Origin: an uncultured Collinsella sp.
GTDB lineage: Bacteria > Actinomycetota > Coriobacteriia > Coriobacteriales > Coriobacteriaceae
Length of the DNA stretch: 43,617 nucleotides
Assembly: GCA_900544645.1 (NCBI GenBank)
Contig: UQWG01000012.1
Span: 1 to 43,617 of the forward strand
Direction: 5' to 3'
Under the pieces are notes generated by a model that worked only from the letters and a program-made list of their open reading frames with translations, did not search any database and was not told the origin of the DNA. Shown here in pieces: positions 18,700 through 26,357 of this stretch. Position numbers and translations under genes: made by a program. Position 1 is the first letter of the stretch. Each line of letters opens with the position of its first letter.

Positions 18700-19477
18700 C
18701 GCGCTGCTTGAGCGCTGGGCGGCCCCGCCTGTGCGTGTTACGCAGGAGCGTTACCGCCACGAGCTCAAATATCTCATTAACGAGGGCGAGCACGCCGTGC
18801 TTGCCTGTCGCATGGCGCCGGTGTTTAAACTGGACAAGCATGCGCGGGAAGGCGGTTATACCATTCGCAGCCTGTACTTTGACGACTACTGCAACTCGGC
18901 CTACGAGGAAAAAGACGCCGGCATTCTCATGCGCAAAAAGTATCGCGTGCGCATCTATAACGGCAGCGACAAGGTGATTAAGCTCGAGCGCAAAAAGAAG
19001 TACGGTAGCTGGATCTATAAGGAGGACGCGCCGCTCACACGTGGCGAGTTTGAGCAGATTCTGGCTGGCGACTACTGCTTTTTGCTGAGGAGCCCCTATC
19101 CGCTCTGTCGCGAGTTCTACATCGAGTGTATCTGCAACATGATGCGCCCGCGGACCATCGTGGACTACGAGCGCGAGCCGTGGGTGATGGACGAGGGCAC
19201 CGTGCGCGTTACGTTTGACATGAACGTGCGTGCCGCGGTGGGAAGCTTCGATATCTTTGACGCGACGCTGCCCGTGCTGCCGGTCCTGGAGCCCGGCAAG
19301 CTGGTGATGGAGGTCAAGTTTACGGAGTTTTGCCCGCAGCTGGTGCGCGATTTGGTTCCGCCGGGCGCGGCCGAGCTTACGGCGGTCTCTAAGTACTGCC
19401 TGTGTTACGAAAAGACCGCCTACCTGTGCGGATTTAATTACTGGGAATCGGATTATGAGAACCGAGGGGATATTTAG
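18686..19477 (+). CDS. VTC-domain polyphosphate polymerase-like protein
   Basis: 263 residues from ATG 18686, with GGAGGA 5 nt upstream and a 14-nt overlap with the CotH gene. The VTC tunnel fold is evident from its charged strands: RHELKYLI (residues 24-31), IRSLYFDD, KYRVRIYN, IKLERKKK, RTIVDYER and VMEVKFTE. Basic residues on these strands bind polyphosphate and the acidic ones bind metal. In yeast, VTC proteins make polyphosphate from ATP at a membrane, and bacterial stand-alone VTC proteins sit beside DUF4956 membrane proteins as here. It has no membrane segment of its own, so it probably works on the cytosolic face with the next gene's product. Enzymatic activity is not shown by sequence alone. 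Confidence 0.9.
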   Translation: MRRASALLERWAAPPVRVTQERYRHELKYLINEGEHAVLACRMAPVFKLDKHAREGGYTIRSLYFDDYCNSAYEEKDAGILMRKKYRVRIYNGSDKVIKLERKKKYGSWIYKEDAPLTRGEFEQILAGDYCFLLRSPYPLCREFYIECICNMMRPRTIVDYEREPWVMDEGTVRVTFDMNVRAAVGSFDIFDATLPVLPVLEPGKLVMEVKFTEFCPQLVRDLVPPGAAELTAVSKYCLCYEKTAYLCGFNYWESDYENRGDI

Positions 19478-19480
19478 ACC

Positions 19481-20146
19481 ATGAGCACCAGGGACTTTTT
19501 TAAGAACTCCGTTTTGGAGGCGTTTGGCCAGGTCGACCCTGCCAAGATTGGCCTTTCGCTGCTCGTGGCGCTCGCCATGGGCATCCTGATCTATTACGTG
19601 TACAAGCGCTTTTTTACCGGCGTGGTGTATTCGCGCAGCTTTGCCGTGACGCTCGTGGGCATGTGCGTGCTCACCTGCATGGTCACGCTCGCGATCTCGA
19701 CGAACGTGGTCATCTCGCTCGGTATGGTCGGTGCTCTGTCTATTGTCCGCTATCGTACGGCGGTCAAGGACCCGCTCGACCTGCTGTATCTGTTTTGGGC
19801 TATTACCACGGGCATTACGGCCGGCGCCGGCATGTATGCGCTCGTGGGGCTCACGGCGGTGGTGATCGTGGTGATGATCGCCGGCTTTGCGAGCCACCAG
19901 GACAAGGCGCGCGTTTACATGATGGTCATCCACTACACGGGTCAGACCACTGGCGACGATATCGTGCGTGCATTTGGGCGCACCAAGTTTACCGTCAAGT
20001 CCAAGACGATGCGCGGCGACAAAGTCGAGATGGCCGTCGAGCTTTTCTCGGACGGTGTTGACATGCCCTATGCGGATGCCATTCGCGCGCTCGACGGCGT
20101 TGAAGATCTGACGTTGATCCAATATAACGGCGAATATCACGGCTAA
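19481..20146 (+). CDS. DUF4956 membrane protein
   Basis: 221 residues. Three or four hydrophobic segments fall between residues 22 and 145, with the family signature SIVRYRTAVKDPLDLLYLFWAI between them. A soluble C-terminal domain (about 150-221) follows. DUF4956 proteins regularly accompany VTC polymerases and are presumed to be their membrane partner or a polyphosphate channel, but this is not established. It starts 3 nt after the VTC stop and is last in the pel operon: a 12-bp perfect hairpin begins 5 nt after its stop. Confidence 0.88.
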   Translation: MSTRDFFKNSVLEAFGQVDPAKIGLSLLVALAMGILIYYVYKRFFTGVVYSRSFAVTLVGMCVLTCMVTLAISTNVVISLGMVGALSIVRYRTAVKDPLDLLYLFWAITTGITAGAGMYALVGLTAVVIVVMIAGFASHQDKARVYMMVIHYTGQTTGDDIVRAFGRTKFTVKSKTMRGDKVEMAVELFSDGVDMPYADAIRALDGVEDLTLIQYNGEYHG

Positions 20147-20150
20147 CTAT

Positions 20151-20178
20151 GGTCCGGCGTTTTAACAAACGCCGGACC
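20151..20178 (+). terminator. Hairpin at the end of the pel operon
   Basis: GGTCCGGCGTTT and AAACGCCGGACC form a perfect 12-bp stem with a TAAC loop, 5 nt after the DUF4956 stop. There is no T tract, so it may protect the 3' end or need Rho. Confidence 0.65.
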
Positions 20179-20182
20179 GCTC

Positions 20183-20298
20183 GACGCTGCGCGGGCATCT
20201 GCCGGGCGATCTGCCGCTCAAACCGTCGCTCGCGTACATAAAGTACGCTTCGCTCCTCTTTCGCGGCACCTCGCCACGGCAGCTGCCCGCTCGCTGAC
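20183..20298. repeat. Long hairpin repeat family C, copy 1
   Basis: Two imperfect ~55-nt arms meet at CGCGTAC-ATAAA-GTACGC (20231-20247). The core 20212-20268, containing CAAACCGTCGCTCGCGTAC and CGCTCCTCTTTCGCGGCA, recurs at 27894-27949. Each copy has its own outer arms, which are complementary within the copy but differ between copies. Confidence 0.75.
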
Positions 20299-20355
20299 GT
20301 TTGCTCGACCTGGATGAGCGAGTTGATTCATTGAGCGCGTTCGCGGGTATTATGG

Positions 20356-20369
20356 TGAAAGCGATTTCA
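20356..20369. promoter_or_regulatory. LacI-type operator, probable autoregulation
   Basis: TGAAAGCGATTTCA is a near-perfect palindrome of the LacI-family type, 16 nt before the repressor's GTG and just after a TATTAT -10 candidate (20348-20353). It shares the GAAA-NCGATT core with the two operators ahead of the PTS gene. Confidence 0.7.
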
Positions 20370-20384
20370 ATGACAGGGGTGCTC

Positions 20385-21365
20385 GTGGTTAAGATGAAAG
20401 ATGTGGCCGAGTTGGCCGGCGTTTCGAGCGCCGCCGTCTCGCGCTACCTCAACGGTGGGTATATCTCGGCGGATAAGGCCGAGCGCATTAAGCAGGCGAT
20501 TGAGCTGACCGGATACGTGCGATCCAGCCAGGCTCGCGCGCTGCGCACCGGTTCCACCAAGCTCATCGGCGTCATCGTGCCTAAGATCAACTCGGAATCC
20601 GTGAGCCGCATTACCGCCGGTATTGGCCAGGTGCTCGGTCGCCGTGGCTACCAGATGCTGCTTGCCAACACCGACAATGCGCCCGATCGCGAGCTCGAAT
20701 ACCTCGATTTATTCCAAAACCATCCGGTTGATGGCATTGTGCTGGTGGCAACCATGATCACCGACGAGCACCGTCGGGCGATTGACTCGTGCCGCGTGCC
20801 CATTGTGCTGATCGGTCAGCATGTCGAGGGCGCGGCGTGCGTCTATCATGACGATTACGAGGCTGCCTTTGAGCTGGGCCGTGCGCTTGCGGGTCGCGTG
20901 GACGGCAAGATCGCCTACATTGGAGTTTCCGAAGAGGACCGCGCGGCCGGTTTCGACCGTCGTCGCGGTTTTGAGGCCGGCTTGCGCGCCGCGGGCGCGG
21001 TGCTTGATCCGAGCCTGATTCGCCAGGGGTCATTTACGCTCGACTCGGGCTATCGCGCTGCGCGCGAACTGCTCTCCGTCGATCCCGATGTTTCGTTTAT
21101 TGCGTGCGCGACTGACACTATGGCGGCCGGCGCCCTGCGCGCTTTTGACGAGCTGCGCGGCGTGGGCGAGGGCGTGCGTCGCGTGAGCGGTTTTGGCGAC
21201 AACGCGTTTTTGCGCGCACTGACGGGCGGCATTCCCACCGTGCATTATGGCTACCTGACCAGTGGCGTCGAGGCGACCAATATGCTGCTCGACGCGCTCG
21301 ATGGCGAGGAGGGGGAGAGCGGCCTGCGGACGCTCAAACTTGGGCATCAGCTCATGAATGTCTAG
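20385..21365 (+). CDS. scrR: LacI-family repressor of the sucrose genes (ScrR-like)
   Basis: 326 residues from GTG 20385, with AGGGG 5 nt upstream; ATG 20394 and 20370 are alternatives. The N-terminal helix-turn-helix KDVAELAGVSSAAVSRYLN is textbook LacI, followed by the hinge and a periplasmic-binding-protein-like sugar domain (IGVIVPKINS, DGIVLVAT, FIACATDTMAAGAL). It is expected to bind the GAAAACGATTAC operators before the PTS gene and its own dyad, releasing them when sucrose or a sucrose-6-phosphate-derived sugar binds. The gene stands just upstream of the genes it would control, in the same direction. Confidence 0.88.
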   Translation: MVKMKDVAELAGVSSAAVSRYLNGGYISADKAERIKQAIELTGYVRSSQARALRTGSTKLIGVIVPKINSESVSRITAGIGQVLGRRGYQMLLANTDNAPDRELEYLDLFQNHPVDGIVLVATMITDEHRRAIDSCRVPIVLIGQHVEGAACVYHDDYEAAFELGRALAGRVDGKIAYIGVSEEDRAAGFDRRRGFEAGLRAAGAVLDPSLIRQGSFTLDSGYRAARELLSVDPDVSFIACATDTMAAGALRAFDELRGVGEGVRRVSGFGDNAFLRALTGGIPTVHYGYLTSGVEATNMLLDALDGEEGESGLRTLKLGHQLMNV

Positions 21366-21451
21366 TCCTTGGACGCGTCTGCCTGCCTTTGAATCCCCAG
21401 TTTTTGTCTCAAAACTACCATTCGCCGGCTTTTTCCTACCGTTCACCCTAC

Positions 21452-21494
21452 TGTGAAAACGATTACAGACATATGAGACTGAAAACGATTACAG
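21452..21494. promoter_or_regulatory. Twin LacI-type operators before the sucrose PTS gene
   Basis: TGTGAAAACGATTACAG (21452-21468) and CTGAAAACGATTACAG (21479-21494) share the core GAAAACGATTACAG and are 27 bp apart, 56-98 bp before the PTS start. The half-site matches the repressor gene's own operator. I could not place a convincing promoter, but the sites lie where one should be. Confidence 0.8.
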
Positions 21495-21549
21495 TGTAAG
21501 TGTCAAAGATGGCCGGGTGCAGATGCGCCCGTTGGAGGAAAGGGAAGTC

Positions 21550-22950
21550 ATGGACTACCGCAAATCAGCCCAAGAGGTGCTCGACAATATCGGTGGCGCC
21601 GACAACGTCGTCTCTGCCGCACACTGCGCCACGCGTCTGCGCCTTGTGATTGCCGATAACGCCAAGGTCGACACGGAGGCCCTCGAGAATATCGACGGCG
21701 CCAAGGGCGTCTTTGAGGCCCAAGGCCAGCTCCAGATTATTTTTGGCACTGGCACCGTCAACAAGGTCTACGACGAGTTCATTGCGCTCAGCGGCGTCGA
21801 GGCTGCCACCAAGGCCGAGGTCAAGGAGGCCGCGGCGCAGCAGCAGAACATCTTTATGCGTGCCATTAAGGTGCTCGGCGACGTCTTTGTCCCCATCATC
21901 CCCGCCATCGTGGCTTCGGGCCTGCTGCTGGGCATTATGAGCGCACTCAACTTTATGGCCTCCAACGGCTTTATCGCGCTCGACACCAATAACTTTATTT
22001 ATAAGATCGCCGATCTGGTCTCGGGCACGTCCTTTGGCATTCTGCAGATCCTGATCGGTTACTCCGCGGCTAAGGCCTTTGGCGCCAACCCGTACCTGGG
22101 CGCCGTCGTCGGCGGTGCGTTCATCAACTCCTCGCTGCAGAGCGCCTACACGGTTGCCTCCGAGGGCGTGCAGACCATGGTCACCGTCATCCCCGGCGTG
22201 TACAGCTTTGAGTGGGTCGGCTATCAGGGCCACGTTATCCCCATCGTCATCGCCTGTGCCATTCTGGCCTTCCTCGAGAAGCGCCTGCACAAGATCGTTC
22301 CCGAGATGTTCGACCTCTTTGTGACCCCGCTCGTCTCCGTGTTCGTGACCGTGCTCGTGACGCTCGTTGCCGTCGGCCCCATCTTTGTCTGGGCTGAGAA
22401 CGCCATCCTCGGTCTGATTCAGGCCCTGCTGACCCTGCCCTTCGGCATCGGTTCCTTTATCGTCGGCCTGTTCTATGCCCCCACGGTCGTTACCGGTATC
22501 CACCAGATGTACACCGCCATCGATCTGGGCCAGCTCGCTCAGTATGGCGTGACCTATTGGCTACCCATCGCCAGTGCCGCCAACATCGCTCAGGGTGGTG
22601 CCGCGCTCGCCGTTGCCTTTAAGACCCGCGATGCCAAGATCAAGGGCCTGGCGCTTCCTTCGGCCCTGTCCGCCTTCATGGGCATTACCGAGCCTGCCAT
22701 CTTTGGTGTGAACCTGCGCTTCTTTAAGCCCTTCATCGCCGGCTGCATCGGCGGCGGTTGCGGTGCCCTGGTCTGCGCGCTCACTTCGCTGGCTGCCTCC
22801 GGCACGGGCGTCACCGGTATCTTCGGTATCCTGCTGTGCCTGGCCCAACCCGTGCAGTACGCGATCATGTTCGCGGTTGCCGCGGTCGTGTCCTTTGCTA
22901 TCTCGTTTGTCTTGTACAAGGATGAGCCCAAGGCTTCCGAGCAGGCCTAA
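21550..22950 (+). CDS. scrA: Sucrose-family PTS transporter, EIIBC
   Basis: 466 residues from ATG 21550 with GGAGG and GGGA sites just upstream. The EIIB domain is N-terminal with the phosphocysteine C26 in AHCATRLRL. The EIIC domain (from about residue 105) has roughly ten membrane segments, with GITEPAIFGVNLRF near residue 380 typical of the sucrose/beta-glucoside family. No EIIA domain is fused, so EIIA must be supplied in trans, as for enterobacterial ScrA. It imports and phosphorylates the sugar to sucrose-6-phosphate, the substrate of the next gene's enzyme. Trehalose or another disaccharide is possible, but the GH32 neighbour favours sucrose. Confidence 0.9.
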   Translation: MDYRKSAQEVLDNIGGADNVVSAAHCATRLRLVIADNAKVDTEALENIDGAKGVFEAQGQLQIIFGTGTVNKVYDEFIALSGVEAATKAEVKEAAAQQQNIFMRAIKVLGDVFVPIIPAIVASGLLLGIMSALNFMASNGFIALDTNNFIYKIADLVSGTSFGILQILIGYSAAKAFGANPYLGAVVGGAFINSSLQSAYTVASEGVQTMVTVIPGVYSFEWVGYQGHVIPIVIACAILAFLEKRLHKIVPEMFDLFVTPLVSVFVTVLVTLVAVGPIFVWAENAILGLIQALLTLPFGIGSFIVGLFYAPTVVTGIHQMYTAIDLGQLAQYGVTYWLPIASAANIAQGGAALAVAFKTRDAKIKGLALPSALSAFMGITEPAIFGVNLRFFKPFIAGCIGGGCGALVCALTSLAASGTGVTGIFGILLCLAQPVQYAIMFAVAAVVSFAISFVLYKDEPKASEQA

Positions 22951-22969
22951 GAGCTTTTGATTGAGGGGT

Positions 22970-22999
22970 GCCCGCGGGTTTTATGCTCGCGGGCGTTTC
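22970..22999 (+). terminator. Hairpin between scrA and scrB
   Basis: GCCCGCG (22970-22976) pairs with CGCGGGC (22988-22994), followed by GTTTCCC. The weak T tract suggests partial termination or a processing site that would lower expression of the second gene. Confidence 0.4.
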
Positions 23000-23056
23000 C
23001 CGTATCTGGTGCCTATCTTTGGCGCCTTGTAACTTTCGATCCGTTAGGACTTTGAT

Positions 23057-24598
23057 ATGTCTAATGCACTTGGTCGCGACCTTGCAAAGCTGGTCGCCGC
23101 TGTTGACGCCGCCGCCTCTGAGTGCGGTCATGGCGCGTATGGCCAACGCTTCCATATTATGCCGCCGGCGGGTTGGCTCAACGACCCCAACGGTCTCTGC
23201 CAGGCGGGCGGCGTGTTCCATGCCTATTTTCAGTATGCGCCCTTTGATGTCGAGGGTGGCGTTAAGGTCTGGGGCCATGCGACGAGTCGCGATCTTATGG
23301 CGTGGGACTACGTTGGCGCCCCGCTGCTGCCCGACGAACCGTTCGATTGCCATGGCGTGTATTCGGGCTCCGCGCTTGCCGAGGACGGCCGCATTCGCGT
23401 GTTGTATACGGGCAACGTTAAGCTTTCCGATGCAGACGGCACGTACGACTACGTCAATACCGGCCGCCGCGCCGATACCGTCTATGTCGAGAGCGTTGAT
23501 GGCCTTGCCGGTCGGGAGTTCAGCCAAAAGCGCGTGGTGCTGGCGTCCGAGGATTATCCCGAGGATTTGACCTGCCACGTGCGCGACCCCAAGGTGTGGC
23601 GCGATGCGGACGGGCGTTATCACATGGTGCTGGGCGCGCGCCGTCGCGTGGATGGGCCGCATATCGAGAGCCGTTTTTGTGCGATGCACGGCGAGGGTGC
23701 CGGTCGCGATGTGGGCGAGATCTTGGTGTACGGCTCGGCTGACATGCTTAGTTGGGAGCTCGAGAGCCGTGTGTCTACGCCCGAGCGTTTTGGGTTTATG
23801 TGGGAATGCCCGGGATATCTTGAGCTTGAGGCGGATGGCGGTGTACCGGCGAAGTGGCTGTCCTTCTCGCCCCAGGGGCTCGAGGGCGGTCGTTGGGGCC
23901 GCGGCAACGTATACGCTGCTGGCTACATGCCTGTAACGGGTGACATTACCGGTGGTGACGGTGCCTATGAGCTGGGCGAGTTCCGCCTGTGGGACGCTGG
24001 TTTTGACTTCTATGCTCCGCAGGAGTTCACGGCCGAGGACGGTCGCCATATTCTAATCGGCTGGATGGGTATGCCCGATGAGCCAACCTATGGCAACGCG
24101 CCTACCGTGGCGTTCGGCTGGCAGCACTGCATGACGGTGCCGCGTGAGCTTACAGCCGGTGCCGGCGGCGTAGTGCTGCAGCAGCCGGCGCGCGAGATTG
24201 AGCACCATTATGCCTCGGTGCGTGTGGGGGAGGGCTCGTTGGAGGTTGCCGGCGATACCTGCTTTGACGTTGTTGTTGACGGTGTCGACGGCGCGTTTAC
24301 CGCGACCGTTGATGGCGAGCTGAAGCTGGCGTTTGTGCCCGCCAATGGCGAGCTGCCCGCGTGCTTTGAGATGCGATTTACCGATGAGGGTCGCGCTTCT
24401 GCCGGCTGTGGTCGCACCGTGCGCTGGGAGCCCGTCGACGAGGTTCGTAACGTGCGCATTGTTGGCGATGTCTCGTCGGTCGAGGTGTTTGTGAACGATG
24501 GCTCGCTCGTGTTTTCGACGCGCATCTATCCCGAGGCCTATGGCGTGACCGTTGACGCTCCGGGCGCGAATGTGACCTACCACGCGCTCAACATCTAG
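23057..24598 (+). CDS. scrB: GH32 sucrose-6-phosphate hydrolase
   Basis: 513 residues. The family 32 five-bladed propeller has the nucleophile D43 in WLNDPNG, the transition-state residue D177 in RDPK, and the acid/base E250 in ECPGY. The C-terminal beta-sandwich occupies about residues 370-513. There is no signal peptide, fitting a cytosolic enzyme that splits imported sucrose-6-phosphate into glucose-6-phosphate and fructose. It follows scrA by 106 bp with a weak hairpin between them. An inulin-type fructosidase is less likely because of the intracellular location and PTS neighbour. Confidence 0.93.
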   Translation: MSNALGRDLAKLVAAVDAAASECGHGAYGQRFHIMPPAGWLNDPNGLCQAGGVFHAYFQYAPFDVEGGVKVWGHATSRDLMAWDYVGAPLLPDEPFDCHGVYSGSALAEDGRIRVLYTGNVKLSDADGTYDYVNTGRRADTVYVESVDGLAGREFSQKRVVLASEDYPEDLTCHVRDPKVWRDADGRYHMVLGARRRVDGPHIESRFCAMHGEGAGRDVGEILVYGSADMLSWELESRVSTPERFGFMWECPGYLELEADGGVPAKWLSFSPQGLEGGRWGRGNVYAAGYMPVTGDITGGDGAYELGEFRLWDAGFDFYAPQEFTAEDGRHILIGWMGMPDEPTYGNAPTVAFGWQHCMTVPRELTAGAGGVVLQQPAREIEHHYASVRVGEGSLEVAGDTCFDVVVDGVDGAFTATVDGELKLAFVPANGELPACFEMRFTDEGRASAGCGRTVRWEPVDEVRNVRIVGDVSSVEVFVNDGSLVFSTRIYPEAYGVTVDAPGANVTYHALNI

Positions 24599-24636
24599 GC
24601 GATTCGTCGCATATCGGCGCTATACTGCAGCCGTTG

Positions 24637-24678
24637 CCCACGATTCGGGGAACACCCGCATCGTGGGTTTTTGTTTTG
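24637..24678 (+). terminator. Intrinsic terminator after scrB, before the PLP-like gene
   Basis: CCCACGATTCGGG and CCCGCATCGTGGG form a long stem over GAACA, followed by TTTTTGTTTT. It ends only 15 nt before the next ATG, and a TATACT lies at 24621-24626, so it could also attenuate the downstream gene. Confidence 0.85.
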
Positions 24679-24693
24679 AAGGGAAGGTGCCTT

Positions 24694-25686
24694 ATGGATG
24701 TGCGGCAGCTAGAAGAGGCCTGGGCTGTAAGGGCCGGCGCGCGTGAGGCGCGGTTGCTTGCGGCCTCGCATGTGCCGGCGGCGCTGTCTCTGTTGGGGGT
24801 TGTGCGTCCCGGTGACCGCCTGGTGGCCTTTGCGGACGACTTTGCCGATGCGTTTGCGAGCGGCTTTGATTGCTGCGATGTCGCGCTGGTGGGCTCGCCG
24901 TCCGCCGAGACGTTTGCCGCTGCGTCCGAGGGCTTTGATGCTCCGTTTGATGCCGAGGTGCCGCACCTGTGGTGGTTCGTCAACTCCATCGGCGGGTTTG
25001 GCCTGCGTGTGCCCGATCTTCGTGCGCTGGGTCGGGCGGCTCGTGAGGCCCATGCACTGCTGGTTGTGGACAACACCGTGGCGTCAGCTTTTGGCTGCGA
25101 TTCGCTGCGGCTGGGTGCTGTGCTGTCGCTCGAGGCGCTTGATCGCGTATGCGCCGGTGATGCTCCGTGCAAGTTGGTTGCCGTATCGGTCGCGCGCTCG
25201 CAGCTCAAACGCCATCGCGTGGATGCCGCGGCTGAGTGCGCGCATGCCCTGCTTGAGGGCTGTGGCTTGGCCAAGCTTAATATGCCTGCTGACGAGGCCG
25301 CTGTGCTGGATCGCGGGCTGGACTCGCTCGATGTCCGCATGCAGGCACATTTCGACCGCGCACGTGCGCTGGCCGAGTATCTGGCCGCCAACGAGATGGT
25401 GCGCAACGTGCGCTTTCCCGGACTGAGCTCGCATCCCGACCATGCGGTTGCAACGGGAATCCTCGAGCATGGTTTTGGCCCGGCAGTTGAATTTGACCTT
25501 ATCGAGCGTAGCGCGGGAGAGCTGTTCGACGCTTTGCCGGGGGAGTTTCGCACATCGCCGGCCGGCGGCGCAACGACGCGCCTTTCGGCCCCATGCGGCA
25601 AGCAGGGGAACACCATCCGCCTCTTCGCCGGCACCGACAACCCCCTGGTCGTAGCGTCCGCCCTAGACAACGCCCTCCGCAAGTAG
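24694..25686 (+). CDS. Degenerate Cys/Met-metabolism PLP-fold protein
   Basis: 330 residues from ATG 24694 with GAAGGGAAGG upstream. The fold of cystathionine gamma-synthase-type enzymes is visible: VVDNTVASAFGCDSLRLGA aligns with the PLP-aspartate region, FPGLSSHPDHAVA with the late NV-YPGL-SHPQH motif, and the C-terminal RLFAG-DNPLVV with the family end. The lysine that forms the Schiff base, normally in SATKY, is missing at the aligned position (SLEALD), and about 50-60 N-terminal residues are absent compared with the usual ~390. The reading frame is nevertheless intact. It may be a non-catalytic paralogue, or a decaying enzyme. Its gene follows a terminator, so it is probably transcribed separately. 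Confidence 0.7.
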   Translation: MDVRQLEEAWAVRAGAREARLLAASHVPAALSLLGVVRPGDRLVAFADDFADAFASGFDCCDVALVGSPSAETFAAASEGFDAPFDAEVPHLWWFVNSIGGFGLRVPDLRALGRAAREAHALLVVDNTVASAFGCDSLRLGAVLSLEALDRVCAGDAPCKLVAVSVARSQLKRHRVDAAAECAHALLEGCGLAKLNMPADEAAVLDRGLDSLDVRMQAHFDRARALAEYLAANEMVRNVRFPGLSSHPDHAVATGILEHGFGPAVEFDLIERSAGELFDALPGEFRTSPAGGATTRLSAPCGKQGNTIRLFAGTDNPLVVASALDNALRK

Positions 25687-25705
25687 CTAAATCATCCTCG
25701 AGTCC

Positions 25706-25825
25706 ATAAGTTGCGGTGAAATATGGATTGATTTACGGCTTTAACCGCATAAACAGTCTCTATTTCACCGCAACTTATGAGAAGGGGTTGTGTGGCTATA
25801 AGGCCCCGTCCCAAATGGGCTACTC
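25706..25825. repeat. Hairpin repeat family A, copy 2
   Basis: ATAAGTTGCGGTGAAATA (25706-25723) and its exact complement at 25761-25778 form an 18-bp stem with a 37-nt loop. The following tail (CCCCGTCCCAAATGGGCTAC) aligns with CTCCGTCCCTAATTAGCTAC after copy 1 and includes the end of the minus-strand gene at 25820. It sits between convergent genes. Confidence 0.75.
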
Positions 25826-26164
25826 TTTAATGCTGGCGATGAGGTCGTTTGCTTTGTTGGCAATGACGTTGTTGATGTCGGTCTGCAGCTCCTCGTAGAC
25901 CGCTATGGCTCGCTCTCCGGCGGGCGTGAGCGTGGACCCGCGGGCTCCGTCGCGCTCGATGAGTTTGCAGCCCAGCTGGCCTTCGGCCTCGTTCACGATG
26001 CGCCAGGCCTTGGAATACGCCATGCCAATGCTCTTGGCGGCGCGGTTGAGCGAATGCTCGCGGGCGATGCCCTGCAGCAACAAGACGCAGCCGTGGCCGA
26101 ACACGCCCGGCAAATCCTTGTCGCACGCTTGAATGACCAACTTTGCCGTCGTTTTGTACTCCAT
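25820..26164 (-). CDS. ModE/LysR-type winged-helix regulator
   Basis: 114 residues if the ATG at 26164 is used (117 from GTG 26173). One winged helix-turn-helix of ModE N-terminal type: HSLNRAAKSIGMAYSKAWRIVNEAEGQLGCKLIER followed by GSTLTPAGERAI. The molybdate-binding MOP domains of full ModE are absent, giving the stand-alone DNA-binding form common in anaerobes. No molybdate transporter or molybdoenzyme gene is nearby, so the target is unknown. It is transcribed away from guaB. Confidence 0.82.
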   Translation of the reverse strand: MEYKTTAKLVIQACDKDLPGVFGHGCVLLLQGIAREHSLNRAAKSIGMAYSKAWRIVNEAEGQLGCKLIERDGARGSTLTPAGERAIAVYEELQTDINNVIANKANDLIASIKE

Positions 26165-26249
26165 ACGCTCCACGTCTCCCCGCTAAAGTGTTTGCTGGGC
26201 AAACGCAAAGCCTGCGTCAAACCCTCGTGTGCTCTTCTTAAATCATGCA

Positions 26250-26278
26250 TTGTAGCAGTCAAAGTGCGTTAAGATACT
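26250..26278 (+). promoter_or_regulatory. Candidate guaB promoter
   Basis: TTGTAG (26250-26255), a 17-bp spacer and GATACT (26273-26278), giving an ~75-nt leader. The leader can fold through TTGGGCGCCCAA and CCCAG/CTGGG pairs, but no purine riboswitch core is recognisable. Confidence 0.4.
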
Positions 26279-26357
26279 TCCCCAGTATTGGGCGCCCAAG
26301 GTTGGGCTGGGTCCTACGAGGCCTGCAGCCGACCGGTCGCATGGAAAAAGGAGAAAC

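Noticed and set aside
26279..26357. Purine riboswitch in the guaB leader
   Set aside because: The leader is only ~75 nt and shows none of the conserved three-way-junction core.
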